This document shows, piece by piece, positions 1 through 6,646 of a stretch of DNA of 12,745 nucleotides. Source of the DNA: Bacteroidales bacterium (lineage in GTDB: Bacteria; Bacteroidota; Bacteroidia; Bacteroidales; VadinHA17); assembly GCA_025455505.1 (NCBI GenBank), contig JALOMK010000023.1:1-12745 (forward strand), written 5' to 3'. The notes under the pieces were generated by a model. That model did not search any database. It was not told where the DNA came from and saw only the letters and a program-made list of their open reading frames with translations. The position numbers were made by a program, and so were the translations under genes. Position 1 is the first letter of the stretch. Each line of letters opens with the position of its first letter.

Positions 1-711
1 AAATTCGGCAGCTTCGTTGCCAATGACGACCTCAGCTTCGATGTGGGACAGGGCGAGATCTTTGGTTTCCTCGGGGCCAACGGGGCCGGCAAGACAACCG
101 CAATAAGGATACTGTCGGGTCTGTCGGCTCCAACTTCCGGCAAAGTGATTGTAGCAGGCTACAATGCCATGACCCAGCCTGAAAAAATCAAGAGGAATAT
201 AGGCTATATGTGCCAGAAATTCTCGCTCTATGAAGACCTCACTGTAAGGGAAAACATAAATCTCTATGGAGGTATCTACGGGATGAATGACAGAACACTG
301 GAGGAAAGGAGGGAGGAGCTCCTCGACAAACTCAGCTTCAGGAAATACGAAAACTCACTCATCGCGGACATGCCCGGAGGACTGAGGCAGAAGCTTGCTT
401 TTGCTATCGCGGTTCTCCACAGGCCCAGGATAGTATTTCTTGACGAGCCAACAGGCGGCGTAGATCCCGTAACACGCCGCCAGTTCTGGGAAATGATATA
501 TGAAACCGCCGCAGGCGGCATTACAGTATTCGTCACAACTCATTACATGGACGAGGCTGAATACTGCGACAGAATCTCAATTATGAATGAAGGCAGAATA
601 GTTGCACTTGATACACCTGCAAGGCTCAAGGAATTATACAATGCTGCTTCGGTCGAGGAGGTGTTCATAAAGATTGCTAGGCCCGGGAAAGCAAGTACCG
701 GGAAAAACTGA
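1..711 (+). CDS. ABC-2 type exporter ATP-binding subunit (5' end cut by window edge)
   Basis: This is the nucleotide-binding domain that powers the two permeases encoded just downstream. The reading frame is open from base 1, and its first codons (KFGSFVANDDLSFDV) already match the start of an ABC domain, so the GTG at 43 is not the true start. Walker A (GANGAGKT) lies at 73-96, the Q-loop is in YMCQKF, Walker B plus D-loop (FLDEPTGGVD) is at 430-465, and the H-loop His is at 541-543 in TTHYMDEAEYCD. The usual LSGGQ signature is replaced by MPGGLRQK, as in the C-terminal half of YbhF-type proteins. It may therefore be the second half of a fused double ATPase, but the upstream part is not visible. 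The next gene starts 15 bp downstream. The substrate is unknown; drugs or envelope components are typical for the family. Confidence 0.93.
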   Translation, partial: KFGSFVANDDLSFDVGQGEIFGFLGANGAGKTTAIRILSGLSAPTSGKVIVAGYNAMTQPEKIKRNIGYMCQKFSLYEDLTVRENINLYGGIYGMNDRTLEERREELLDKLSFRKYENSLIADMPGGLRQKLAFAIAVLHRPRIVFLDEPTGGVDPVTRRQFWEMIYETAAGGITVFVTTHYMDEAEYCDRISIMNEGRIVALDTPARLKELYNAASVEEVFIKIARPGKASTGKN

Positions 712-726
712 CAATGCGAAAAACGT

Positions 727-1836
727 ATGAAAAGATTTCTGGGTTTTGTTTCAAAAGAGTTCCGCCACATCTTCCGTGATTACAGGACACTCTTCATCCT
801 TTTCGGCATCCCCGCAGCCCAGATAATAATCTTCGGCTATGCGGTGAGCACCGACATTAAGAATGCGGGAATCGCATTCCTCGACCTTTCAGATGAAGAG
901 GTGACACGGAGCATTACAAACAGGATCATTTCCTCCGGCTTTTTTGTCGACAAGGGCAGGCTCCTTAATTACGACGATATCGACAAGGCCTTCAGGGAGG
1001 GAAGCACTAAAGCCGTAGTAGTGTTCGGAGAAAAATTCGGGAGCAGGCTCACTGCCGAAGGAACAGCGTCAGTGTCAGTCATTGCCGACGGCTCGGAACC
1101 CAACACCTCAACGCTTATCACAAACTATATCACTGCAATAGTTAACAGCTACAGCTCTGAAATGGCAGGCCGCTCCGGAGCGGGCGGACTGCCTGTTTCT
1201 GCGGAGGTGCGGATGTTCTACAACCCTGCTCTGAAAAGTCATTTCATGTTCGTCCCGGGAGTTATAACTCTCATACTTATTCTTATCTGTGCCCTCATGA
1301 CCTCCGTAACAATCACAAGGGAAAAGGAATTCGGGACGATGGAAGTCCTGCTTGTTTCGCCCCTTAGGCCGGTTCAGATAATAGTAGGGAAAGTGATGCC
1401 TTACTTTCTCCTTTCCTTTGTCAATGTCATCCTGATACTGGCACTTTCATGGTTCATATTTGCGCTGCCAGTGAGGGGAAGCATGATCCTGCTGCTAGCA
1501 GAGACAATGCTGTATATACTGATGAGCCTTTCGCTTGGCATCCTTATCTCAACTGTGTCAAAGACAATGCAGCAGGCGATATTCATATCCCTGATAGGAC
1601 TCATGCTGCCAACGGTGCTTCTCTCCGGATTCATATTCCCCATCGAGAACATGCCGGCTGTTTACAACTACATAAGCGCTGTGCTCCCTCCAAGATATTT
1701 CATAACAATAATAAAGGCTATCATGATAAAAGGAACAGGATTCATGTACATATGGAAGGAGACACTCGTTCTTTTCGGAATGACCCTGCTTTTTATAGGG
1801 CTCAGCGTAAGAAATTTCAGGATAAGGCTTGAATAG
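727..1836 (+). CDS. ABC-2 type transporter permease (YbhS/YbhR-like), first of two
   Basis: This is an inner-membrane permease of an ABC-2 exporter, 369 aa, the usual family length. It has an N-terminal cytoplasmic amphipathic stretch (FVSKEFRHIFRDYRT) and a first membrane helix at about residues 22-42. A large extracytoplasmic domain of about 130 residues follows, then five closely packed hydrophobic helices from about residue 175 to the end. The conserved cytoplasmic loop after the second helix, REKEFGTMEVLLVSP, is the hallmark of this family and probably contacts the ATPase. The ATG at 727 gives a protein that begins exactly at the family's N-terminus, 15 bp after the ATPase stop. The next gene codes for a paralogue, so the working transporter is probably a heterodimer of permeases. 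Confidence 0.93.
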   Translation: MKRFLGFVSKEFRHIFRDYRTLFILFGIPAAQIIIFGYAVSTDIKNAGIAFLDLSDEEVTRSITNRIISSGFFVDKGRLLNYDDIDKAFREGSTKAVVVFGEKFGSRLTAEGTASVSVIADGSEPNTSTLITNYITAIVNSYSSEMAGRSGAGGLPVSAEVRMFYNPALKSHFMFVPGVITLILILICALMTSVTITREKEFGTMEVLLVSPLRPVQIIVGKVMPYFLLSFVNVILILALSWFIFALPVRGSMILLLAETMLYILMSLSLGILISTVSKTMQQAIFISLIGLMLPTVLLSGFIFPIENMPAVYNYISAVLPPRYFITIIKAIMIKGTGFMYIWKETLVLFGMTLLFIGLSVRNFRIRLE

Positions 1837-1862
1837 CCGGCGACAGGAAGAAAGAACAAGGG

Positions 1863-1894
1863 TGCGTGCACCGGGAACAGCCGGGGAGCACGCA
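1863..1894 (+). repeat. Intercistronic hairpin between the two permease genes
   Basis: TGCGTGC (1863-1869) and GCACGCA (1888-1894) are a perfect 7-bp inverted repeat. Inside it, CCGG (1871-1874) can pair with CCGG (1881-1884) around the 6-nt loop GAACAG. The result is a GC-rich two-part stem-loop. It lies in the 109-bp gap between permease stop and permease start and is not followed by a T-run, so it is not a standard terminator. It could affect mRNA processing or the relative expression of the two subunits. Only the pairing is observed; the role is inferred. Confidence 0.45.
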
Positions 1895-1945
1895 ACAGGA
1901 ACAGAAAGAAATGAAAAACAAGAAATTAAACATAAAGGGGCTGCG

Positions 1946-3058
1946 ATGAGAACAATTCTCTTTCTTATCAGGAAAGAGTTCCTCCAGATCTTCAGGAACA
2001 AATTCATATCAAAGGCCATTTTTGCGGTGCCGATAGTGCAGATGCTGATACTGGTTCCGGCTGTCACATTTGAGATCAAAAAGGTAAATCTCGCAATTAT
2101 CGACAGGGACCTTTCACCCGAATCAAGGGCGCTGGCAGGGAAGCTGACAGGCTCGACATTTTTCAGGGTCAGCTCCTCCACCTTCTCCGAAGAGGAGGCA
2201 AACAGTCTTATCCATAAAGGAAAATGCCAGGTGGCACTTCAAATCCCCGATGACTTCAGCGAAAAGATAGGCCGCGGCGAACAGGCCTCAGTCCTTGCTT
2301 CAGTCGATGCAATAAATGCAAGTACTGCCCAGCTCACATGGGCCTACCTGAACGGAATAATAATGGATTTCAGCAGGGAAACGGCAGCAGCATCAGCCAT
2401 CGGGCTCTCCGCCCTGCCGCTTATAAACGTCACAAGCAGGTACTGGTACAATGAAGCGTTAAACTACAAGTATTACATGCTGCCGGGAATACTCGTAATT
2501 CTTGTTACGGCCATTGGTTTTCTCCTTGCAGGGCTGAACATGGTTAGGGAAAAAGAGATAGGCACAATAGAGCAGATCAACGTCACTCCGGTAAGAAAGC
2601 ACCAGTTCATAATTGCAAAGATGGTGCCCTTCCTGCTTATTGGCCTGGCCGACCTTGCAATCGGGCTTACTATAGGAAGGATAGCATTCAGTGTACCCTT
2701 CGAAGGAAACATTATGCTGATGTTCCTCAGCAGCACGGTTTTCCTTGTTGCGGTGCTGGGAATGGCACTCTTTATTTCGACATTCTCAGCAACCCAGCAG
2801 CAGTTCATGTTCGTTGCCTTTTTCTGTATGATAGTCTTCATCCTGATGAGCGGGATATTCACGCCCTTTGAGAGCATGCCGCGATGGGCCCAGAATTTCA
2901 ACCTCATAAATCCTGTGGCATATCTCATAAGAGTCAACAGGATGCTGATGCTGAAAGGCTCAACTGCCGCTGATCTTGCAAGGGAGCTTATATCGCTTTC
3001 TGTAATAGCAGTAGCATTCACGGCACTTGCCGTGAACAGGTACAGGAAAGTGGCTTAA
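1946..3058 (+). CDS. ABC-2 type transporter permease (YbhS/YbhR-like), second of two
   Basis: This is the second permease subunit of the exporter. The frame is open back to a TTG at 1829, but the first 39 codons would give a highly charged, low-complexity leader. The ATG at 1946 gives MRTILFLIRKEFLQIFRNK, which aligns with the start of the upstream paralogue, and a 370-aa product against 369 aa for the partner, so I chose 1946. The layout is one N-terminal helix (about residues 20-41), an extracytoplasmic domain, then five C-terminal helices. The conserved loop is REKEIGTIEQINVTP. The gene ends with TAA at 3056-3058, overlapping the stop codon of the convergent lipoprotein gene. The two permeases have clearly diverged, which suggests an obligate pair rather than a recent duplication. 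Confidence 0.92.
   Translation: MRTILFLIRKEFLQIFRNKFISKAIFAVPIVQMLILVPAVTFEIKKVNLAIIDRDLSPESRALAGKLTGSTFFRVSSSTFSEEEANSLIHKGKCQVALQIPDDFSEKIGRGEQASVLASVDAINASTAQLTWAYLNGIIMDFSRETAAASAIGLSALPLINVTSRYWYNEALNYKYYMLPGILVILVTAIGFLLAGLNMVREKEIGTIEQINVTPVRKHQFIIAKMVPFLLIGLADLAIGLTIGRIAFSVPFEGNIMLMFLSSTVFLVAVLGMALFISTFSATQQQFMFVAFFCMIVFILMSGIFTPFESMPRWAQNFNLINPVAYLIRVNRMLMLKGSTAADLARELISLSVIAVAFTALAVNRYRKVA
3017..3036. terminator. Perfect hairpin in the 3' end of the permease gene, possible transcription end signal
   Basis: TTCACGGCA (3017-3025) and TGCCGTGAA (3028-3036) form a perfect 9-bp inverted repeat, or an 8-bp stem with an ACTT loop. It lies about 20 bp before the permease stop. Read on the minus strand, it begins about 19 nt after the stop of the convergent EEP lipoprotein gene. 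No T-run follows on either strand. With no space between the two convergent genes, a hairpin inside coding sequence is a reasonable place for the minus-strand transcript to end, but this is inferred from position only. Confidence 0.35.
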
Positions 3059-3924
3059 TCGCGTCTCAGCACTGTTCCTGCAATAACAGGCCAGTGATCG
3101 GATATGAACACCCCCCTGTCCTTCCTGAAAATTGTCCTGTGCGAAAGAACTTCCGATCCCCGTGTTACAAAAATATAATCGATTCTTCCCTGCCCTGCTG
3201 TATCTTTAAACCCGTTGAATGTATCTTTGGGCCCAAACGGCTTTGCAGCTGAAACAACAAATGAATCGCTCAGAAGGCTTTCGGGATTGTCCTGCTCTGT
3301 CAGTATCATGTAGCCGCGACTATCAGGGACCATATTCATGTCGCCAGTAATAATGAATGGAAGTCCCTCTGAAATCCTCTCAGCCTCGCTGAGCAGCATC
3401 GAGGAGCTTCTGACCCTTGCAGAATCGGAATCATGTGCAAAGTGCGTATTGAACATGAAAAACTGCTGCCCGGTCTTCCTGTCTGAGAACTTCACCCAGG
3501 TCACTATCCTTGGCAAAGAGGATCCCCAGGCCTTTGAGCCCGGCACTTGCGGCGTCTCCGAGAGCCAGAATGTTGCCGATCCTAAAAGTTCAAGCCTTGC
3601 CTCATCGTAGAAGACAGGATTCATCTCACCACCCTGGGCTCCGTCGTTCCTTCCCACAGCCACAGATCCATAACCGGCAAGCGCTGAATCGAGATACTCG
3701 TACTGCCTCAGCAGTACCTCCTGCATGCCCAGGAGCGCCGGTTTCTCCTCGTTGAGGAAAGAGGCAACCTGGACCGCCCTGTGCTGCCAGGCATTAGCGC
3801 CATCGCCGGCATTGTCGTACCTTATATTAAATGTAATCACCTTTAATTCATTGCTTTCTTCCTCTCCTGAACAAGCGGCAAAGAGCAGCAAAAGCAGAAT
3901 ATTCAATAAAGGGTGTTTTCGCAT
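3055..3924 (-). CDS. Secreted EEP-fold lipoprotein (endonuclease/exonuclease/phosphatase family)
   Basis: This is an extracytoplasmic metal-dependent phosphodiesterase or phosphatase of the EEP fold, 289 aa from the ATG at 3924; a GTG two codons earlier is possible. The N-terminus MRKHPLLNILLLLLFAAC is a lipoprotein signal peptide with a lipobox ending at Cys18. The following residues SGEEE resemble the acidic signal that sends Bacteroidota lipoproteins to the cell surface. EEP catalytic motifs are complete: N33 (ITFNIRYD), E69 (GMQEV), H161 (NTHFAH), D195 and N197 (GDMN), D249 (RIDYIF), and D276-H277 (SDHWPV). The substrate cannot be read from sequence; related secreted enzymes act on nucleic acids, sugar phosphates or phospholipids. 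It is convergent with the permease gene (4-bp stop overlap) and divergent from mutL. Confidence 0.9.
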   Translation of the reverse strand: MRKHPLLNILLLLLFAACSGEEESNELKVITFNIRYDNAGDGANAWQHRAVQVASFLNEEKPALLGMQEVLLRQYEYLDSALAGYGSVAVGRNDGAQGGEMNPVFYDEARLELLGSATFWLSETPQVPGSKAWGSSLPRIVTWVKFSDRKTGQQFFMFNTHFAHDSDSARVRSSSMLLSEAERISEGLPFIITGDMNMVPDSRGYMILTEQDNPESLLSDSFVVSAAKPFGPKDTFNGFKDTAGQGRIDYIFVTRGSEVLSHRTIFRKDRGVFISDHWPVIAGTVLRRD

Positions 3925-3938
3925 AAGCACGTTTTCGC

Positions 3939-3946
3939 CAAAGATA
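3939..3946 (-). promoter_or_regulatory. Candidate -7 promoter element for the EEP lipoprotein gene
   Basis: On the minus strand the sequence reads TATCTTTG, an exact match to the Bacteroidota -7 consensus TAnnTTTG. It lies 15 bp before the ATG at 3924. I see no good TTG at the -33 position, and the implied leader would be only about 10 nt, so the assignment is tentative. Confidence 0.35.
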
Positions 3947-4001
3947 GCAATAAGGCAGGCAGGCTAATACACTGAAGCGGCAGGGATCATTCAATTATTT
4001 A

Positions 4002-4009
4002 TATATTTG
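4002..4009 (+). promoter_or_regulatory. Candidate -7 promoter element for the mutL operon
   Basis: TATATTTG is an exact match to the Bacteroidota -7 consensus TAnnTTTG, in an AT-rich stretch 55 bp before the mutL start. Transcription would begin near 4015, giving a leader of about 50 nt that contains the 14-bp palindrome at 4027-4040. No clear -33 TTG is present at the usual spacing. Confidence 0.5.
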
Positions 4010-4026
4010 CAGGTGGCTGAAAACAG

Positions 4027-4040
4027 GCCGTAATTACGGC
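4027..4040. repeat. Perfect 14-bp palindrome in the mutL leader (operator- or hairpin-like)
   Basis: GCCGTAATTACGGC is its own reverse complement. It lies between the -7 candidate and the mutL ATG, 23 bp before the start codon. As DNA it could bind a dimeric regulator. As RNA it could form a 5-bp stem with an AATT loop close to the ribosome entry region. No regulator is known from the sequence. Confidence 0.55.
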
Positions 4041-4063
4041 ATCCGAAAAAGAAAATCCAGGAG

Positions 4064-5878
4064 ATGACTGACCTTATCAGACTGCTACCCGATTCTGTTG
4101 CAAACCAGATTGCAGCCGGCGAGGTAATTCAGAGACCTGCTTCTGTGGTAAAGGAGCTTGTCGAGAATTCCGTTGACGCGGGTGCGGGAGAGATATCGGT
4201 CCTGATCAGGGATTCGGGAAAAACCCTGATACAGGTAGCCGACAATGGCTCCGGCATGTCTGAGACAGATGCACGTCTCTCATTTGAAAGGCATGCAACA
4301 TCGAAGATCACAACGGCACAGGACCTGTTTGCAATAACAACAAAGGGATTCAGGGGAGAAGCACTTGCCTCCATAGCCGCAGTTGCAATGGTGGAGCTGA
4401 AGACCCGCAGGGCTTCCGACGAAACCGGAACCCTTATTGTAATAAGCGGATCTAAAACCGAAGTGCAGGAACCATGCAGCTGCCCCGTAGGATCTGTATT
4501 CTCTGTCAAGAATCTCTTCTTCAATATCCCGGCACGAAGAAAATTCCTTAAATCGGATAACACCGAAATACGTCACATAATAAACGAATTCCAGAAGATA
4601 GCCCTGGCTCACCCCGACGTAAGGTTCACACTCACCCACAATAACACCGAGATCTACAACCTTCCGCCGGCAAACCTGAGACAGCGGATAATAGGTGTAT
4701 TCGGGAAGCAGATAAACAATGAACTCATTACAGTATCAACCGATACAACACTTATAAAAATAGGAGGCTTCATCGGGAAGCCTGAGAACGCACGCCGCAC
4801 CTACGGCGAACAGTTTTTCTTCGTGAACAGGCGTTTCATGAAGCATCCCTACTTTCACAAAGCCGTTGCCGAAGCCTACCAGAACATACTCCCGGCGGAA
4901 GCCATCCCATCATACTTCATCTTCATGGAGGCCGACCCGGCATCGATCGACATTAACATTCATCCCACTAAGACAGAGATCAAGTTCGAGGATGAAAGGG
5001 CTATCTGGCAGATATTGATGGCCTCTGTGCGCGAAGCTCTCGGGAAATTCAACATTGTGCCCTCACTTGATTTTGAAAACGAGGCCCTCATCGACATCCC
5101 GGTGAGGACGAATACCGGCCTGATACCCGGACCGCCTTCAATTGAACTGAATGCAGGCTACGATCCATTCAGAAATGAGCATTCTGCAGGGAACAGGCAG
5201 GACCCGGCGGAGAGGTTCGAAAGGGAAAACACTGAAAACTGGGAAAGGCTTTACAATGCCTTTGAGAAGGAAAACGAGAACCCGGAAGGGCTGCGTGGCT
5301 TTAACGAGAATGAAAGAAGGCTTCTCCAGGTAAAGAACAAGTATATCGTGGCACCTGTCAAATCAGGACTCATGCTGATCGACCAGAAGAGGGCCCATGA
5401 AAGGGTGCTCTATGAGAAATTCATAGCCTCTGCAGGCAGCAATGAGCCTGTCAGCCAGGCAGATATTTTCCCTGTGACTGTTAAAATGGATCCTGCCGAT
5501 TACCTGTTGCTGGAGGAAATAGATGACTACCTCAGGGTGCTTGGCTTCGTGCTGAGGTTTGCGGGTGACTACACCGTAATAATCTCCGGACGCCCGGCCG
5601 ACAGCATAAATGAGGATCCTGTTGAAATGCTTGAAATCCTCCTTGAGGAATACAAGAAAAGCGAGTCAGATCCGGGACGGGCCTTAATTGAAAAAGTTGC
5701 TGCCGGTATGGCAGGTGCTTCTGCAATTCCTTACGGGAAACCGCTGTCGAGAAGCGAGATGGAAAACCTTTTCGACATGCTTTTCTCCTGCTCGGCACCA
5801 AACTACTCTCCCGGGGGAAAACCGGTAATAAGCATAATTACACTTGAGGAAGTTGACAAGAGATTCAGGGAAAGCTAA
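4064..5878 (+). CDS. mutL: DNA mismatch repair protein MutL
   Basis: MutL couples mismatch recognition by MutS to strand removal. The 604-aa protein has the full N-terminal GHKL ATPase: the start LLPDSVANQIAAGEVIQRP, catalytic E31 and N35 in KELVENSVDAGA, DNGSGM (60-65), RHATSK (76-81) and GFRGEAL (95-101). A charged linker runs from about 335 to 425. The C-terminal dimerisation domain contains DQKRAHERVLYE (440-451). In endonuclease-type MutL this motif is DQHA-x2-E, so the metal-binding His is Lys442 here. The Cys motif equivalent is MAGASA (549-554) with no Cys, and the CPHGRP equivalent is PGGKP (583-587) with no His. A clamp-binding-like motif QADIFP (465-470) is kept. The nicking site therefore looks degenerate. 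It is the first gene of an operon with two rhomboids and an EEP protein. Identity is certain; lack of nuclease activity is inference. Confidence 0.97.
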   Translation: MTDLIRLLPDSVANQIAAGEVIQRPASVVKELVENSVDAGAGEISVLIRDSGKTLIQVADNGSGMSETDARLSFERHATSKITTAQDLFAITTKGFRGEALASIAAVAMVELKTRRASDETGTLIVISGSKTEVQEPCSCPVGSVFSVKNLFFNIPARRKFLKSDNTEIRHIINEFQKIALAHPDVRFTLTHNNTEIYNLPPANLRQRIIGVFGKQINNELITVSTDTTLIKIGGFIGKPENARRTYGEQFFFVNRRFMKHPYFHKAVAEAYQNILPAEAIPSYFIFMEADPASIDINIHPTKTEIKFEDERAIWQILMASVREALGKFNIVPSLDFENEALIDIPVRTNTGLIPGPPSIELNAGYDPFRNEHSAGNRQDPAERFERENTENWERLYNAFEKENENPEGLRGFNENERRLLQVKNKYIVAPVKSGLMLIDQKRAHERVLYEKFIASAGSNEPVSQADIFPVTVKMDPADYLLLEEIDDYLRVLGFVLRFAGDYTVIISGRPADSINEDPVEMLEILLEEYKKSESDPGRALIEKVAAGMAGASAIPYGKPLSRSEMENLFDMLFSCSAPNYSPGGKPVISIITLEEVDKRFRES

Positions 5879-5899
5879 TAAGAATAAAACTGTAAAGAG

Positions 5900-6646
5900 A
5901 TGATAGGATACGGAAGAGGTTTTTCCGGCATGCCGCCGGTAGTCAAGAACATCATCATGATAAATGTCCTGATGCTGCTTGTAACCTTTGTGGCGGGAAG
6001 CACATTCAACATAGACATAAACAGGCTCCTGGGACTCTATTTCCCAAAATCCGAACATTTCATGCCTGTACAGATTATAGTTCACATGTTCCTTCACGGC
6101 GGCCTTGGACACCTGTTCTTCAACATGTATGCACTCTACATATTCGGCCAGGTTCTTGAAAGCGTCTGGGGACCAAAACGCTTCCTCATCTATTACCTTG
6201 TCTGCGGACTTGGGGCCGCCCTGGTGCATGAGACTGTAATTGCATTTGAATATATTGGCTATGCCAGGGCTCTCGATCCTTCCGATCTTCAGCTTGTCCT
6301 TGAAGAAGGAAGCAAGTTTTTCAGCGAAGGCAGGTTATTCTCCGATGGGAACATGCAGGATCTCCAGAGGCTCCTCAATACCCCTACCGTAGGTGCCTCC
6401 GGGGCAGTATTCGGCGTACTTCTTGCCTTCGGTGTACTTTTCCCCAACACAGAGCTCCTGCTTCTTATCCCTCCCATGCCTATCAAGGCAAAATATCTTG
6501 TTTTCGGCTACGGGCTTATTGAACTGTTCCTTGCCTTCAGCCAGGGAGGAAGCAGCAACATAGCACATGCAGCTCATCTCGGGGGAATGATATTCGGTTA
6601 CATACTCATCAGGTACTGGCGTAAAACAACTCATACTCTCTATTAA
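5900..6646 (+). CDS. Rhomboid family intramembrane serine protease, first of a tandem pair
   Basis: Rhomboids cut single-pass or polytopic substrates inside the inner membrane. This 248-aa protein has six hydrophobic segments (about residues 16-34, 62-82, 95-115, 167-184, 196-214, 222-240). Catalytic Ser167 lies in GASGAVFG in helix 4 and catalytic His226 in AHLGG in helix 6. H71 and N75 in HLFFN of helix 2 form the oxyanion region, so it should be active. An insertion of about 47 polar residues (116-162, with KFFSEGRLFSDGNMQDLQR) lies between helices 3 and 4. In a rhomboid core that loop faces the periplasm, and it is absent from the second rhomboid. The start is 21 bp after mutL, and the stop overlaps the next ATG by one base (TAATG), which points to translational coupling. 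Confidence 0.95.
   Translation: MIGYGRGFSGMPPVVKNIIMINVLMLLVTFVAGSTFNIDINRLLGLYFPKSEHFMPVQIIVHMFLHGGLGHLFFNMYALYIFGQVLESVWGPKRFLIYYLVCGLGAALVHETVIAFEYIGYARALDPSDLQLVLEEGSKFFSEGRLFSDGNMQDLQRLLNTPTVGASGAVFGVLLAFGVLFPNTELLLLIPPMPIKAKYLVFGYGLIELFLAFSQGGSSNIAHAAHLGGMIFGYILIRYWRKTTHTLY

Noticed and set aside
1829..1945. TTG-initiated N-terminal extension of the second permease
   Set aside because: The 39 extra residues are charged and low-complexity, and overlap the end of the first permease. The ATG at 1946 matches the start of the paralogue.
1558..2181. 207-aa open frame on the minus strand across the two permease genes
   Set aside because: It is antisense to two clear permease reading frames, has no recognisable domain, and crosses the intergenic gap in a composition-driven way.
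2473..3021. 182-aa minus-strand open frame within the second permease
   Set aside because: It is antisense to the membrane helices of a clear ABC permease; long shadow frames are common there.
4056..4063. AGGAG directly before the mutL ATG as a Shine-Dalgarno sequence
   Set aside because: There is no spacing between AGGAG and the ATG, so it cannot work as a ribosome binding site in the usual way.
5684..6229. 181-aa minus-strand open frame over the mutL end and rhomboid start
   Set aside because: It is the mirror of conserved MutL and rhomboid coding sequence and shows no domain or start signals.
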